In this document: piece after piece, positions 54,272 through 64,000 of the stretch | Layout: every line of letters begins with the position of its first letter | How positions within the stretch are numbered: position 1 is the first letter of the stretch | NCBI GenBank assembly: GCA_037953745.1 | Contig: JBAKBP010012356.1 | Coordinates: 1 to 64,000 of the forward strand | Direction of reading: 5' to 3' | Length of the DNA: 64,000 nt | Source: Lithodes maja | Lineage: Eukaryota > Arthropoda > Malacostraca > Decapoda > Lithodidae | Program-made: the position numbers and the translations under genes | Notes under the pieces: generated by a model | What the model was told of the DNA's origin: nothing | The model's database searches: none | Seen by the model: the letters and a program-made list of their open reading frames with translations, nothing else

Positions 54272-56120
54272 GTATCCCACGGCAAATGGTTAGGGCCAGA
54301 TACAGCTTACTTTTCGCCTTTTATCCTCTTTAACCCCTCATTATTCCTGATATTCATAGCCCTCCCCACTAGTGGGGGGCGTATTTTTAGATTGTTGGAT
54401 AATGGATACATACTAATTTCAGCTCCTCTTCAGTATAAGAGAAGACTGTAGCTGAAAGAAAAAAAAAATTGCTGAAATCACTGTCCGTCCTAAAAGTAAC
54501 CTTTACCGAGAACTGTTTTTCAGATGCCTATTTACTAAGAAACATTGAACAATATCTTTAACCTAACCAAACCAAAACCTAACCTAATCTAGTATATTAG
54601 TGGACTATTTATGAATGTTAAAATATATTGTAACATTACCAAATTATTGAGATATAAGTACAAGTCTCTCCGCTACACAGGATTAAGCCTTCGTGACTAA
54701 CCTTAAATATTTGTTAGTTCGGGTGTGAAATAGAGGCAGGGTTGAATCGAGTGGATAGAGTTATTACGAAACCTAGATTAGTTACTCAATCTACTGAGGT
54801 TTGACAGAACTAATTAAACAAATTATTTAACATTTACTGGGAATAGAACTTTTTACTGCAACTATACTTAGATTATACTCTTATACTAAACTTATATTAT
54901 TTAACTTAGCCAACACCAGGAAGGAGAAACCGGAAAGATAGAAAGTATTTACAAAGGCCAAAACAGGAAGAGTGGATAGTAACTGCTGAATTGGTGAGGT
55001 CAACGATAGTTAGAAGCCTAATATTCCTCAGTTAGCATAATTATTTTATGATTACACTCCTATTAAAGGGAGTTAATGTTAAAGTGTAAATAAATTACGA
55101 TCCTTATAAACTCGTATCTTGCAAGACCAATATGTCAAGTTCCTGGAGGCTGATGTGGTGTTAACGAAAGCAGATTCAGCACTGAGGCTAGTTTTTTTCA
55201 CCTGCCCCTCTAAGGTTCGTACCGCTCTCATTGGTTGAGCTGTGGTGCTATGATTGGTCTAGAATTGCTTCTAGTCTTCTAACTATCTTTTAATTAATAT
55301 TCTAATAAGATCTGACAAGTCATTATTATTCAACAATCGCTAAATCATGTGTAGATACTTAATTATAATATGCGTTCCTTTAGTACAAAAGCGTTTCACG
55401 TTTATAAAGGAAAACGTGATAAATGCTTGGTCAAGGGACTGGAGTTCTCGAAAAGGGGCTCTAGTTCTGACGCTATTCTTGACTTACAGTGTACTGGCTT
55501 AATCCAGAAGGCTTGATTTCTTCTGAAGTCCTATTTTAACTAACTAACTAACTGCTTGGTCGATATTCTAATTATCGACAGCTAACATAATTATGAAGAA
55601 AGACGTCCTCAACTATTGAAGGCCTTGTAGATGTTAACCCTTTCCACCAGATGACGCCATTTGACCTTTTCATTTTAACTTCCTCCAGATCATTGTATTC
55701 AGCTTGGAAGTGATATCAAGAGTCAAAAGGTCAAGAACTTTGTTTTGAACCGTTTGACTACGGTATAAGAGCATGTACAGTCGCGGTTATAAATGCGAAT
55801 GCATATAATGTTCAAAGCGGTTTCGGTTTGAATTGAAATGCCTTATCAATTCTTTGCCCGATATGTGTATTTCGGAGGTTCCATTTTTCGAGCCTTCTTA
55901 ATGTATCGGAATTAATGACCGCGAATGTTCACTCTAGGACACTGAAGGCCACCTTCAGTTTTCGAAGCTATCCCGAACTGAATCGAATCTTCTTATTTCT
56001 CTACGAGTAAATATTTGTTGGGGGCTTCGTTTAATCAATTCGAGGAGACATAAAAGGTTATAATTTATGTCCTAGAGTGTACAGTTGCTCACATGAGTTC
56101 ACACCCACTCCGTTATTTTA
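54272..56120. other. Mostly unassigned AT-rich sequence
   Basis: 54340-54425 matches the CATAGCCCT.CCCACTA block also at 44920 and 48655. 55434-55560 is repeated at 58354-58466 (TGACG.TATTCTTGACTTAC, TCTGAAGTCCTATTTTAACT). No gene recognised. Confidence 0.45.
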
Positions 56121-56128
56121 GGTGTGGT

Positions 56129-56750
56129 GGAGTGGTCATGCCACTGGACTGGTAATCCAATGGTCCCAGGTTCGAATCCCGATGTATCAGTGGGAAGATA
56201 TTATTGGGATGGAATTTATGTCAGTGTATTACCACAAAGCCCACCGAAACACCAACAAAATACCCTCATTGTTCCCTGATTAAATAACACTGTATGAATA
56301 TTGAAAATAAACACCATGTGAGGAAGAGCACTTTATTGACAAAGATTTCGCATATAGCTTCATCAGGCCAATGACATACACCAAAAGATTTTGTATGAAT
56401 ATTCCCATATTCAAAATATGATACAGGGGGGCAATGCTTAGTGAGTTCATTGCTCAATAGGTGGCATTCTGAGAGTGTGGGTTCGAGACTAGGGGGTAAG
56501 ACAGTGAAGCACTGGGGCGAGGCAGCTCCAGAGATGGTGCTGCTTCAAGCCGTGGGTGAGCAACCGGGCCCCGTGCATCTTGCGAAGGTAATATAGCAGG
56601 GGCTGGTTGCATCTCAAAGTGCTTCACATGTCTCACTCCCTAAACTGGAACGAGACCTCACAGGCTTCACCGTTGAATGTATGGTTGAATGTACAGGCTC
56701 TCAGCCTAAGCTCGAGAGGGAGTAGTTGGAATATAGAAAAACAAATAAAT
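56129..56750 (+). mobile_element. tRNA-derived SINE, full length with an insertion
   Basis: tRNA-like head: A box in TGGTGGAGTGGTCATGCC, loop ACTGGTAATCC (anticodon position GGT), B box GGTTCGAATCC. The body (GGGAAGATATTATTGGGATG, GGGGGGCAATGC, CTCAATAGGTGGCATTCTGA) ends AGAGGGAGTAGTTGGAATAT plus an A-rich tail. Transcribed by RNA polymerase III if active; mobilised by a partner LINE not identified. Interrupted by 56303-56391. Confidence 0.85.
56303..56391 (-). mobile_element. 89 bp insertion in the SINE with 12 bp target duplication
   Basis: TGTATGAATATT is present at 56291-56302 and 56392-56403; the other SINE copies have it once. The inserted piece reads, on the minus strand, CCTGATGAAGCTATATGCGA, then AATC, and AATAAA about 12 bases further. 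The CTGATGA...GAAA arrangement resembles a hammerhead ribozyme core or the conserved 3' end of some retroelements; the family is not known to me. Confidence 0.7.
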
Positions 56751-56771
56751 AAATAAAATAGTGTGACTGAC

Positions 56772-57240
56772 TTAACCCTTAACCGACGGTGACCGTCATA
56801 TGACGGGAGAGAGAATATTGGCCACCCCTGCGGTGCCCTTCATATGAAGGGCACCATTTTGAGTATGTTAGGAGCTCTGAGAGAGAGTCCGCGCGTTGGG
56901 AGGACAATAGGTGGACTCTGACCGCTCGGCACCACCACTTGGCCGTGTCTGGGACCACCACGTTCTCCCCACCATCTCCCGTCCTCGCGAGACAAGGAAA
57001 AAACTATGGAAATTACCTTATTTTAGGGTATTTTCACCTCCAGTTACGCGATTGCTACAAGATAGCCCGTGGTCGTACAAGGATAATTTAGGTGTCGTTG
57101 GAAAGCTCTATTATCGCCCTTTCACGGATATATAATTGTATTACGCTCTGGCTCTTGTTTATGCATGAAAAAGAGCATGGAATGAAGCTCGTTTTCAGCA
57201 CGGTCATGTCAACAAACAGAATAATTTTCTGCAAAACCAC
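56772..57240 (+). mobile_element. TTAA-type element (fourth family), right end lost
   Basis: TTAACCCTTAACCGACGG at the left, then CATATGACGGG and GCACCATTTTGAG, and GTCGTACAAGGATAATTTAG / GTCGTTGGAAAGCTCT near 57070-57110, matching 47779-48238 and the minus strand of 40516-40999. No right-hand TTAA end is visible. Confidence 0.6.
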
Positions 57241-57530
57241 TTTTTAGTAATATGAATAAGTGCCGTACTGCATTCGAAAATACACTCTTTTGTCCCTGCT
57301 GTACAGTACATCATAGAGTAAAGAAGGATAGAGGAGAATGTGAGACTTCACAAATCTGAAAATAGTGATCCGCGCGTTCGAGAGATGGCAGCATGATCGC
57401 AAAGGAAAATGGGAAGGTCCCCATTAATTCGTAATAATCCCTACCTTGTACTAATAACGCTATTAATAATCAATTGAACGTTATTATGAGACTCTGTAAA
57501 CATGACAGAGTTAAATAGACATAAGTAGAG

Positions 57531-57880
57531 TGTTATGCCACGTTTTCAATTAAACTTGAGACAATCTGATTGCGATGTCCATCTTAGGAATCGGCGCTAA
57601 TCATCAACTTAGATATCTCTCCGCTGGGTAAAGACTAGCCTTAGTTCTATCAATCAACACTCTAGTAATAAGCAATGGACACAAAATGCACATGAAAGGT
57701 TTTAACAGGTTTTATTCCTTAATAGCTAAGGTACAATCTCAATATGTCTCTGGAAAAGTAAACATAACATTCATGTATAGAGAATATTAATGTTACAACT
57801 GAACATATGAATAATAACACATAGAGAGGATAAGTCTCAAATCACAACAAATAAAGTCCTAAATCGTCTAAATTTGGCCA
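57531..57880 (+). mobile_element. LTR-like repeat, 5' part only (copy 3)
   Basis: TGTTATGCCACGTTTTCAA start, then ATCTGATTGCGATGTCCA, AGCAATGGACAC, AATCTCAATATGTCTCTGGA and AGGATAAGTCTCAAATCACA as in 6080-6410. Diverges after ~57875. Confidence 0.65.
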
Positions 57881-58665
57881 GAACAATAGACGATTTTATG
57901 CAGTTTAAGATGGCCCTATGTTATTGAGAGGGTTTATTGAGTCTTAACGGTAAGATATAAGCTAAAGAAAATTGTCTAATAGTAACCAGAATATAACTAA
58001 AATTACGTCCTTCAAGCTGCACTCTCAAACAGTTTGGATATGAAAAGAGTAATTAAGGTGTCCGTAATAATCTACTCATGTAAAGGTATATTGGTGGTAG
58101 CAAATCCATCTTATACACGGCCAGAAAAGCAAACTCCGTCAATATAACCATCAATTATGTATACCTTTGTCACACCTTTTTTATGCTCTTGATTTTTGCA
58201 GTATTATGACGATATATTTTGCATAACATTTGAAGATTTTACCCAGCTGTGGAACTTGGAAAAAACATCTCAAATAACCCTCTAACTTCTACAAACCCTT
58301 CCTAAACTTATTAAGACCGTTTTATAATAGCCATAATACACTAAAAGAATGCCAAGGAACTAGAGTTTCAGAAAAAAGGCTCCAGTCCTGACGTTATTCT
58401 TGACTTACAGTGTGCTGGCTTAATAATCCAGAAGGGTCTGAAGTCCTATTTTAACTAAGTAACTAAAAGAGTGCGTCATGGTATACTGATAGGGATATTG
58501 TGAAAGGGTATGAAAAAGGAATTTAAAGTCAGTGAGAATAGTGATAAATATTAAATACAATTAATTATAAGAGGTGAACTCTTATAATTGTATTTAATAT
58601 GTATACTACTACCAATATATGTCTCTAAGTGTAGATTATTCCAGACATTTTAGTTGGTGTCGTTT
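57881..58665. other. AT-rich stretch with a recurring block
   Basis: 58020-58210 shares TGTAAAGGTA.ATTGGT.GTA and ATGCTCTTGATTTTT blocks with 61860-61940, 63060-63140 and 63900-63975, so the RTE copies inserted into an older repeat. 58354-58466 repeats 55434-55560. Confidence 0.45.
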
Positions 58666-58668
58666 CAT

Positions 58669-59148
58669 AATTTTTTTTTTCTTCTATATTCCAACTACTC
58701 CCTCTCGGGCATAGGCTGATAGCCTTTACACACTCCCGCTGAACACGGTGAGGCCCGTGAGGTCTTGCTCCAGTCTAGGGAGTGAGACATGCGAAGCTTC
58801 ACGGCTCGAAGCAACTCCCTCTCTGAAACTGCTCCGCCTCTGTGCTTCACAGTCTCATCCCCCAGGCTCGGACCCTCACTCTCAGAACGCCACCTATTGA
58901 GCAATTAACTCACTAGGCATTGCCCCCCTGTAGCATATTTTTGAATATGGGAATAATCATACAATGTTATTTAATCAGGGAACAATGAGAGTATTTATTT
59001 GCCATTTCGGTGTGCTGTGGTAATGCACTGATACTAGGTACAGCACAAATTCCATCCCAATAATATCTTCCCATTGACATATTGGGATTCGAACCCGGGT
59101 CCATTGGATTACCAGTCCAGTGGCAAGACCACTCTGCCACACCTCCAT
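58669..59148 (-). mobile_element. tRNA-derived SINE, complete copy
   Basis: Reads right to left: tRNA-like head (GTGTGGCAGAGTGGTC, loop ACTGGTAATCC, B box GGGTTCGAATCCC), body as at 56129-56750, tail GGGAGTAGTTGGAATATAGA plus poly(A) (T run 58670-58681). About 480 bp. Best reference copy in the window. Confidence 0.88.
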
Positions 59149-59365
59149 ATTTATTGACAGTGCAGGAATGTTGCTTGAATGAGGTTGCCGGAAAAAAGTA
59201 CATTGTATAAAATCTAGTTAAAAAATAGTATATTCACAATGATTTACCCTTGATTATTGCACATGTGTTTTTCTATTATTACATTAGATGGATTTATCAC
59301 AACCAATATACCGTATCTTTATATGTATACCAGCACATTATTATAGGCACTTTACCTTTGACATA

Positions 59366-61807
59366 ATAGCCAACACCTTCTTCCGACACAGAATGATCCA
59401 CAGGTACACGTGGAAACGGATGTTGACGATGAAGGATAAGACAGTGGTGGAACGAAAGTCATTGATTGATTATGTATGTGTGGATGAACGAATGAAGAAA
59501 TCTGTGATGGATGCTAGGGGTATTGGAGGGGGTCTGTCTGATCATTATGTAGTGGTAGCTAAGGTTAGGATACAAAAGAAGTGGGTGAGGAGAGCGGGAG
59601 GGAGGCGAGAGGAGGGTGGAATGGTGAGGAGGGTGGAGAGGTTGCAGGAGGAGGAAGTCAGGGAGGAGTACAGGAGAGCAGTGGAAAGACGACTAGGTGG
59701 GTTCGACCTGGAAGTTATGGAGGAAGTGGAGGAGATGAGCAAGGTGTTTAAGGATGAGATATGTGCAGCATGTGAGGAGGTGTGTGGAGTGAGGAGAAGA
59801 GGGAGGGGAGTGAAAGGTACAGCATGGTGGACAGAAGAGGTAAGAATAGCTGTGGAAGAAAAGAAGAAAGCATATAGAGAGTGGTTGGGTAGTAGAGGGA
59901 ATGAAGATTCCGAGAGACAGAAACGAGCGAGGTACGTGGAGAGTAAGAGGGTGGTGAAGAGAGTAGTGAAGGAAAGTAAGAGAAGAGTAGATGAGGAATT
60001 TGGAAGGAATCTGAGTGTAAAATGGAGGGAGAGTAAGAAACTGTTCTGGAAAGAAATCAAGAAAGTTAGGGAAGGTAGCAAGGGAAACAGTAAGGGTGTG
60101 AAAGATAAGAATGGGAGAATGCTAGCCGAGAAGCAAGAGAGAGTCGAAAGATGGAGGGAGTACTTCAGTGAGTTGCTAAATGAAAGGAATGAAGAGCCAG
60201 CAAACATAGCTGGATATGGTATGGGAGGGAGAAGAAGAGAAGTAGTGGAGGAGGAGGTGGGGATCAGGAGGTCAGAAGTGTGGGAAGCCATGAAAAGAGT
60301 GAAGTTGGGGAAAGCACCAGGAACAGATGGAGTGTGTGGGGAAATGTTGAGGTATGGTGGTGAGATAGTGATAGAATGGGTATGGAAAATGTGCAAACTA
60401 GCATGGGAGAAGGGGAGTGCACCCGATGACTGGAAGACTGGCATAATAGTCCCCCTATATAAGGGCAAAGGGGAAAGAGGAGTGTGTGGTAACCACCGAG
60501 GAATATGTCTTCTAAGCGTAGTAGGGAAGGTATACAGTAGGGTAGTGATTGAGAGAGTGAGAGTGAGAACGGAGAAATGGATAGGCGACGAGCAGGGAGG
60601 CTTTAGGAAGGGAAGAGGATGTGTAGATCAGATTTTTACCCTGAATTGTGTTGTGGAGAAGTATCTGGAGAAGAAACAAAAGGTGTATGTTGCCTTTATG
60701 GACTTGGAGAAGGCCTATGACAGAGTGGATAGAGAAGGTTTGTGGAAAGTACTTAGAATATACGGAGTAGAGGGCAAGTTGCTGAAAGCAGTGAAGAGCA
60801 TGTATGAGGGTGCAAAGGCGGCAGTACGTGTGGAGAGTGAGCAGAGCGAGTTCTTTGACCTGAATGTTGGTTTGAAACAGGGGTGTGTGATGTCCCCGTG
60901 GTTGTTTACTGTATATATGGATGGAGTTATGAAAGAAATACTATCAAGAGCAGTGGATGTTGGTGTATCGCTGAAAAGGGAGGGAATTGAGTGGAAGCTA
61001 CCTATACTGCTGTTTGCGGATGATACAGTTCTGATGAGTGATAATGAATGGGAGTTGCAGGGTCTGGTAAATGAGTTTGGAACAGTGTGCGAAAAACGGA
61101 ATTTGAAAGTAAATACGGGGAAGAGCAAGGTTATGGTCTTCGAAAGGGGTGAAGTCACAGAGTGCGAGGTGAAGCTGAACGGTCAGGCTATGGAGATCGT
61201 CAACTCTTTTAAGTATCTGGGCAGTGTGTTGAGTAAAGATGGGACTATGGATGAAGAGGTGCGGGAGAGGGTACAACAGGGGAAGAGGGTTGTAGGAACG
61301 CTAAAAGCAGTAACAAGAAATAGGGTGGTCAGTATGGAAGTGAAGAAGTCCTTGCATGACAGTGTGGTAATCCCGACACTGACTTACGGAAGCGAAGCAT
61401 GGACGTTGGTTGAGAGACTCAGACCAAGAGTGAGAGCAGTGGAAATGAATTACTTAAGGAGTGCGTGCGGAATTACATGGAGGGATAGACAGACTAATGA
61501 GGAAGTAAGAAGGAGGTGTGGTGTGGAGGTAGATGTGCTGGAAAGTGTGAAAAGGAACAACTTGAGATGGTTCGGCCATATGGAACGTATGGAAAGCGAG
61601 AGAATGACTAAGAGGGTGTACGAGAGCGAGGTGGAGGGACAGAGGGGGAGAGGTAGACCGAATATGAGGTGGAAGGATGGAGTGAGGAACTACATGAATG
61701 AAGGCGGTGCTGGTTGGGGGGAGGGGCGTCGACTGACTGGGGACAGAGGTGCATGGGGGCGGTTCGTTCGTGGCCACCCCTTCGGGGATCACGGCGTCAG
61801 GCAATAG
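59366..61807 (+). CDS. RTE-type ORF: endonuclease remnant and complete reverse transcriptase
   Basis: Would reverse transcribe its mRNA at a nicked target. The open frame can be read from 59288, but the target duplication places the element's left end at 59366, so the upstream codons and their ATG are flanking DNA. Domains in order: the last part of an APE endonuclease (NTFFRHRMIHRYTWKR, SLIDYVCVDER, LSDHYVVVAKV), a basic Arg/Lys/Glu-rich linker, and the reverse transcriptase with KAPGTDGVCGEM, GGFRKGRGCVDQI, AFMDLEKAYDRV (near 60695), LKQGCVMSPWLF and FADDTVLM (near 61015); both catalytic motifs are intact. A C-terminal RWFGHMERM and RGRGRP stretch is typical of RTE-like proteins. No stop or shift over 814 codons. 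Lacks most of the endonuclease, so not autonomous. The sense strand is strongly purine-rich. Confidence 0.85.
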   Translation: MANTFFRHRMIHRYTWKRMLTMKDKTVVERKSLIDYVCVDERMKKSVMDARGIGGGLSDHYVVVAKVRIQKKWVRRAGGRREEGGMVRRVERLQEEEVREEYRRAVERRLGGFDLEVMEEVEEMSKVFKDEICAACEEVCGVRRRGRGVKGTAWWTEEVRIAVEEKKKAYREWLGSRGNEDSERQKRARYVESKRVVKRVVKESKRRVDEEFGRNLSVKWRESKKLFWKEIKKVREGSKGNSKGVKDKNGRMLAEKQERVERWREYFSELLNERNEEPANIAGYGMGGRRREVVEEEVGIRRSEVWEAMKRVKLGKAPGTDGVCGEMLRYGGEIVIEWVWKMCKLAWEKGSAPDDWKTGIIVPLYKGKGERGVCGNHRGICLLSVVGKVYSRVVIERVRVRTEKWIGDEQGGFRKGRGCVDQIFTLNCVVEKYLEKKQKVYVAFMDLEKAYDRVDREGLWKVLRIYGVEGKLLKAVKSMYEGAKAAVRVESEQSEFFDLNVGLKQGCVMSPWLFTVYMDGVMKEILSRAVDVGVSLKREGIEWKLPILLFADDTVLMSDNEWELQGLVNEFGTVCEKRNLKVNTGKSKVMVFERGEVTECEVKLNGQAMEIVNSFKYLGSVLSKDGTMDEEVRERVQQGKRVVGTLKAVTRNRVVSMEVKKSLHDSVVIPTLTYGSEAWTLVERLRPRVRAVEMNYLRSACGITWRDRQTNEEVRRRCGVEVDVLESVKRNNLRWFGHMERMESERMTKRVYESEVEGQRGRGRPNMRWKDGVRNYMNEGGAGWGEGRRLTGDRGAWGRFVRGHPFGDHGVRQ

Positions 61808-61819
61808 ATAGATAGATAG
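59366..61819 (+). mobile_element. RTE-type retrotransposon, 5'-truncated, with 12 bp target duplication
   Basis: ACCTTTGACATA stands at 59354-59365 and again at 61820-61831, directly after the (ATAG)n tail. This sets both ends of the insertion exactly. The 5' part of the element is missing, as is usual for LINE insertions. Confidence 0.85.
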
Positions 61820-61950
61820 ACCTTTGACATATCCATAATTGTTGACAATGTACACTCTAAAAAATGATGAACATGCAAAGGGTAATTTGCATGTCAATAA
61901 TATTAAACATTGTAAAGGTAGATTGGTAGTAATAAACTCGTCTAATATAA

Positions 61951-62618
61951 GACTGAGTGTGAGGTGAAGTAGAACGGTAAGGCTATGGAGATCATCAGCT
62001 CTTTTAAGTATCTGGGCAGTGTGTTGAGTAAAGATGGGACTATGGATGAAGAAGTGCGGGAGAGGGTACAACAGGGGAAGAGGGTTGTAGGAACGCTGAA
62101 AGCAGTAACAAGAAATAGGGTGGTCAGTATGGAAGTGAAGAAGTCCTTGCATGACAGTGTGGTAATCCCGACACTGACTTCCGGAAGCGAAGCATGGACG
62201 TTTGAGAAGAGACTCTGACCAAGAGTGAGAGCGGTGGAAATGAGTTACTTGAGAAGTGCGTGCAGAGTTACATGGAGGGATAGACAAACGAAGGAGGAAG
62301 TAAGAAGAAGGTGTGGTGTAGAGGTAGATGTGCTGGGAAGTGTGAAAAGGAACACCTTGAGATGGTTCGGCCATATGGAACGTATGGGAAGCGAGAGAAT
62401 GACTAAGAAGGTGTACGAGAGCGAGGTGGAAGGACAGAGAGGGAGAGGTAGACCGAAAGAGAGGTGGAAGGATGAAGTGAGGAAGTATATGGATGAAGGC
62501 GGTGCTGGTTGGGAGGAAGGGCGTCGACTGTCTGGGGACAGAGGTGCATGGGGGCGGTTCGTTCGTGGCCACCCCTTCGGGGATCACGGCGTCAGGCAAT
62601 AGATAGATAGATAGATAC
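61951..62618 (+). mobile_element. RTE-type retrotransposon, second copy, 3' end only
   Basis: Same orientation, only ~130 bp downstream of the first copy. It matches that copy from GAGTGTGAGGTGAAG to the stop and the (ATAG)n tail. The reading frame is broken by TAG at its start and by TGA near 62217. About 95% similar by eye. Confidence 0.85.
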
Positions 62619-64000
62619 CCAGTGAGTTTATAAACTTTTTTCATATTCTTGTCATGCCCTTTATTTGCTTTACAGTGGACTCGTGTGCCTTTGCTTTAAC
62701 AATTTTAATACACTAAACATCAAGTATACATAAATACTGTACATACATAAATACATACATACATACTGTACATACATAAATATAAAGACCAAGTGCTCCA
62801 CACAAAGTGCAGTGCAGGTCTCACATCCTAATGGCGGCGCTCCAGGCAGCTTTGTTCAGAGCTGCATCACTTGTCAGGGTTTTTTGTTTTTGTTCAAAGT
62901 CAGACCTTAAGGTCTGATCCCACGTCTTTCTTGGTCTGCCCCTTGGTGTAGCTCCCTCGTGGACAAGTTAATTTTTCGTAAGTTTAAAACAAATGACTAA
63001 GCTGCGTACATTCTAAAATAAAATATGGGTATGAAATAGGTAACTAAAGAAAATATAATGCAAAGAGGTAAATCACCATCAATATAACTAATTAACTTCC
63101 ATACCTTTTTCATGCTCTTGATTTTTATTGTCTATTATTGATAGCCATAAATAACAGATAATTTGCGCCATCGTACTGAAACGGTTGAGTAAGGTCTGGT
63201 GTGACGTCTTTAGGGTTATTATGATATTGGTTTGAATTATTTATTTATTATTGAGGGTTCTGATTAATTTTGAAATTTTTCGAACAATGTATTTTTGATT
63301 TGCCCATTTACGGAAAAAATAAAATATATAATAAATAGAAAAATACAAATATAATGGAAAATATCCCCAGACGAACTCTAAGATAAAAAGTGCCACACAG
63401 GCCCTCTTAAAACTAAATATGTATATTTTTCGGAGGACAAATGTCACGACAAATGTCCTAAATTGCAGGCTCGCTATCGCTCACAAAGAACAAATTCACA
63501 CCTCAATGGGGTTAATCATCTTATAATCGCCATCAAAATAAGGTGATTCCTTTACTTCTAAAATCTCCAAACTAATGGTGGTGGCCGTAATAGATCACCT
63601 AGATGTAAATAGGGTTAAACAATTTAACTCCAACTGTAGGTCTTTCCCTCGCTCTCACTTCATGTCTGCGGACCATAACGCTACTTTCTACTCCCTCACA
63701 CAAGCATACAAGCACACACACGTAGATTTTCAGCCTCACGGCTGCAATTGAAATATAAATCTCTCTCTCTCTCTCTGGCAATGACTTTGGATGGTCACGA
63801 TGCCCCATTTTTGTGGTCATCTATCGCACAATTCCATAAAAATGTCTGACAATATAAGCTCAATATTGACTCATTAGCATTCTATACACTCGAAAAAATT
63901 ATGGATATATAAAGGGTAAATAAAGTGTTCGTAAATATTTGCCCATTTAAAGGTATGATAGTGGTAACTAGATTGACACTCGGTAGAGCGCATACCTCCG
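62619..64000. other. AT-rich stretch to the window end
   Basis: ACATACATACTGT-type simple repeats at 62740-62785. 63060-63140 and 63830-63975 carry the older repeat blocks noted at 57881-58665. The last 25 bases (ACTCGGTAGAGCGCATACC) look like the A box of a tRNA or SINE head cut by the window end. No gene seen. Confidence 0.4.

Noticed and set aside
59288..59365. ATG and 26 codons before the RTE coding region
   Set aside because: The 12 bp target duplication puts this outside the element; it is in frame by chance.
59545..60468. 307-codon minus-strand frame inside the RTE ORF
   Set aside because: Antisense of the Arg/Lys/Glu-rich linker; low-complexity Ser/Leu/Pro composition.
61454..62644. 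396-codon open frame on the minus strand across both RTE copies
   Set aside because: It is the antisense shadow of a purine-rich ORF, is Ser/Leu/Pro/His-rich and has no domain; it also spans two separate insertions and the host DNA between them.
63976..64000. tRNA gene at the right edge
   Set aside because: Only an A-box-like piece is inside the window; cannot be told from a SINE head.

Overview
The window is eukaryotic repeat DNA, most probably arthropod and possibly a decapod crustacean. The case for arthropod rests on many AACCT/TTAGG-type runs, dense non-LTR retrotransposons of CR1, Jockey-like and RTE type, and the absence of operons or compact genes. The decapod suggestion is only an impression from retroelement protein style. 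I see no rRNA, CRISPR array or intact host gene. Two short start-codon exons with splice donors (5180-5231 and, much weaker, 13749-13777) are the only host-gene candidates; the rest is transposons, satellites and AT-rich filler.

Layout. 1-5 kb: 3' ends of CR1 and Jockey-like elements, a short inverted-repeat element, a ~410 bp retroposon-like repeat, a perfect 10 x 24 bp minisatellite and clusters of a GGCCGAGCTGTC motif. 6-8.5 kb: an LTR-like sequence containing two nested copies of a TTAA-bounded DNA element, one inserted in inverted orientation inside the other. 8.6-13.2 kb: a CR1-type element whose ORF2 (endonuclease plus reverse transcriptase) is fully open and whose ORF1 (zinc finger plus SGNH esterase) is frameshifted. 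14.5-16.6 kb: a 2.1 kb inverted-repeat block with tandem palindromes and a mirrored spacer. 17-20.7 kb: a second CR1 family with an intact esterase ORF1 and a broken ORF2. 20.8-29.5 kb: decayed Jockey-like elements interrupted by the 410 bp repeat, TTAA elements and a PIF/Harbinger-like element with TAA target duplications.

29.5-49 kb: more TTAA-bounded elements of at least three related families (several nested, with exact TTAA duplications), a second LTR copy that preserves the empty insertion site, a decayed Tigger/pogo transposase, a hAT-type element with an 8 bp duplication carrying two TTAA elements, a 65 bp inverted-repeat element, and tandem arrays. One of these arrays shares its unit with the core of a hAT-type MITE found twice (46684-47151 and 52931-53397). 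49-51.7 kb: an array of hairpins whose loops almost all carry GGCATACC, followed by more tandem repeats. 51.7-54 kb: a truncated copy of the first CR1 family and the second MITE copy. 56-64 kb: tRNA-headed SINEs, an LTR fragment, and an 814-codon RTE-type ORF flanked by a 12 bp target duplication with a second truncated copy behind it.

The coding regions do not form a host pathway. They are copies of selfish elements: each CR1/RTE ORF2 would supply endonuclease and reverse transcriptase for its own mRNA, the SINEs and the 410 bp repeat probably borrow such machinery, and the TTAA, hAT and Harbinger-type short elements depend on transposases encoded elsewhere. The structures least explained by known families are the GGCATACC hairpin array, the palindrome block with its mirrored spacer, and the shared motif inside diverged TTAA elements.
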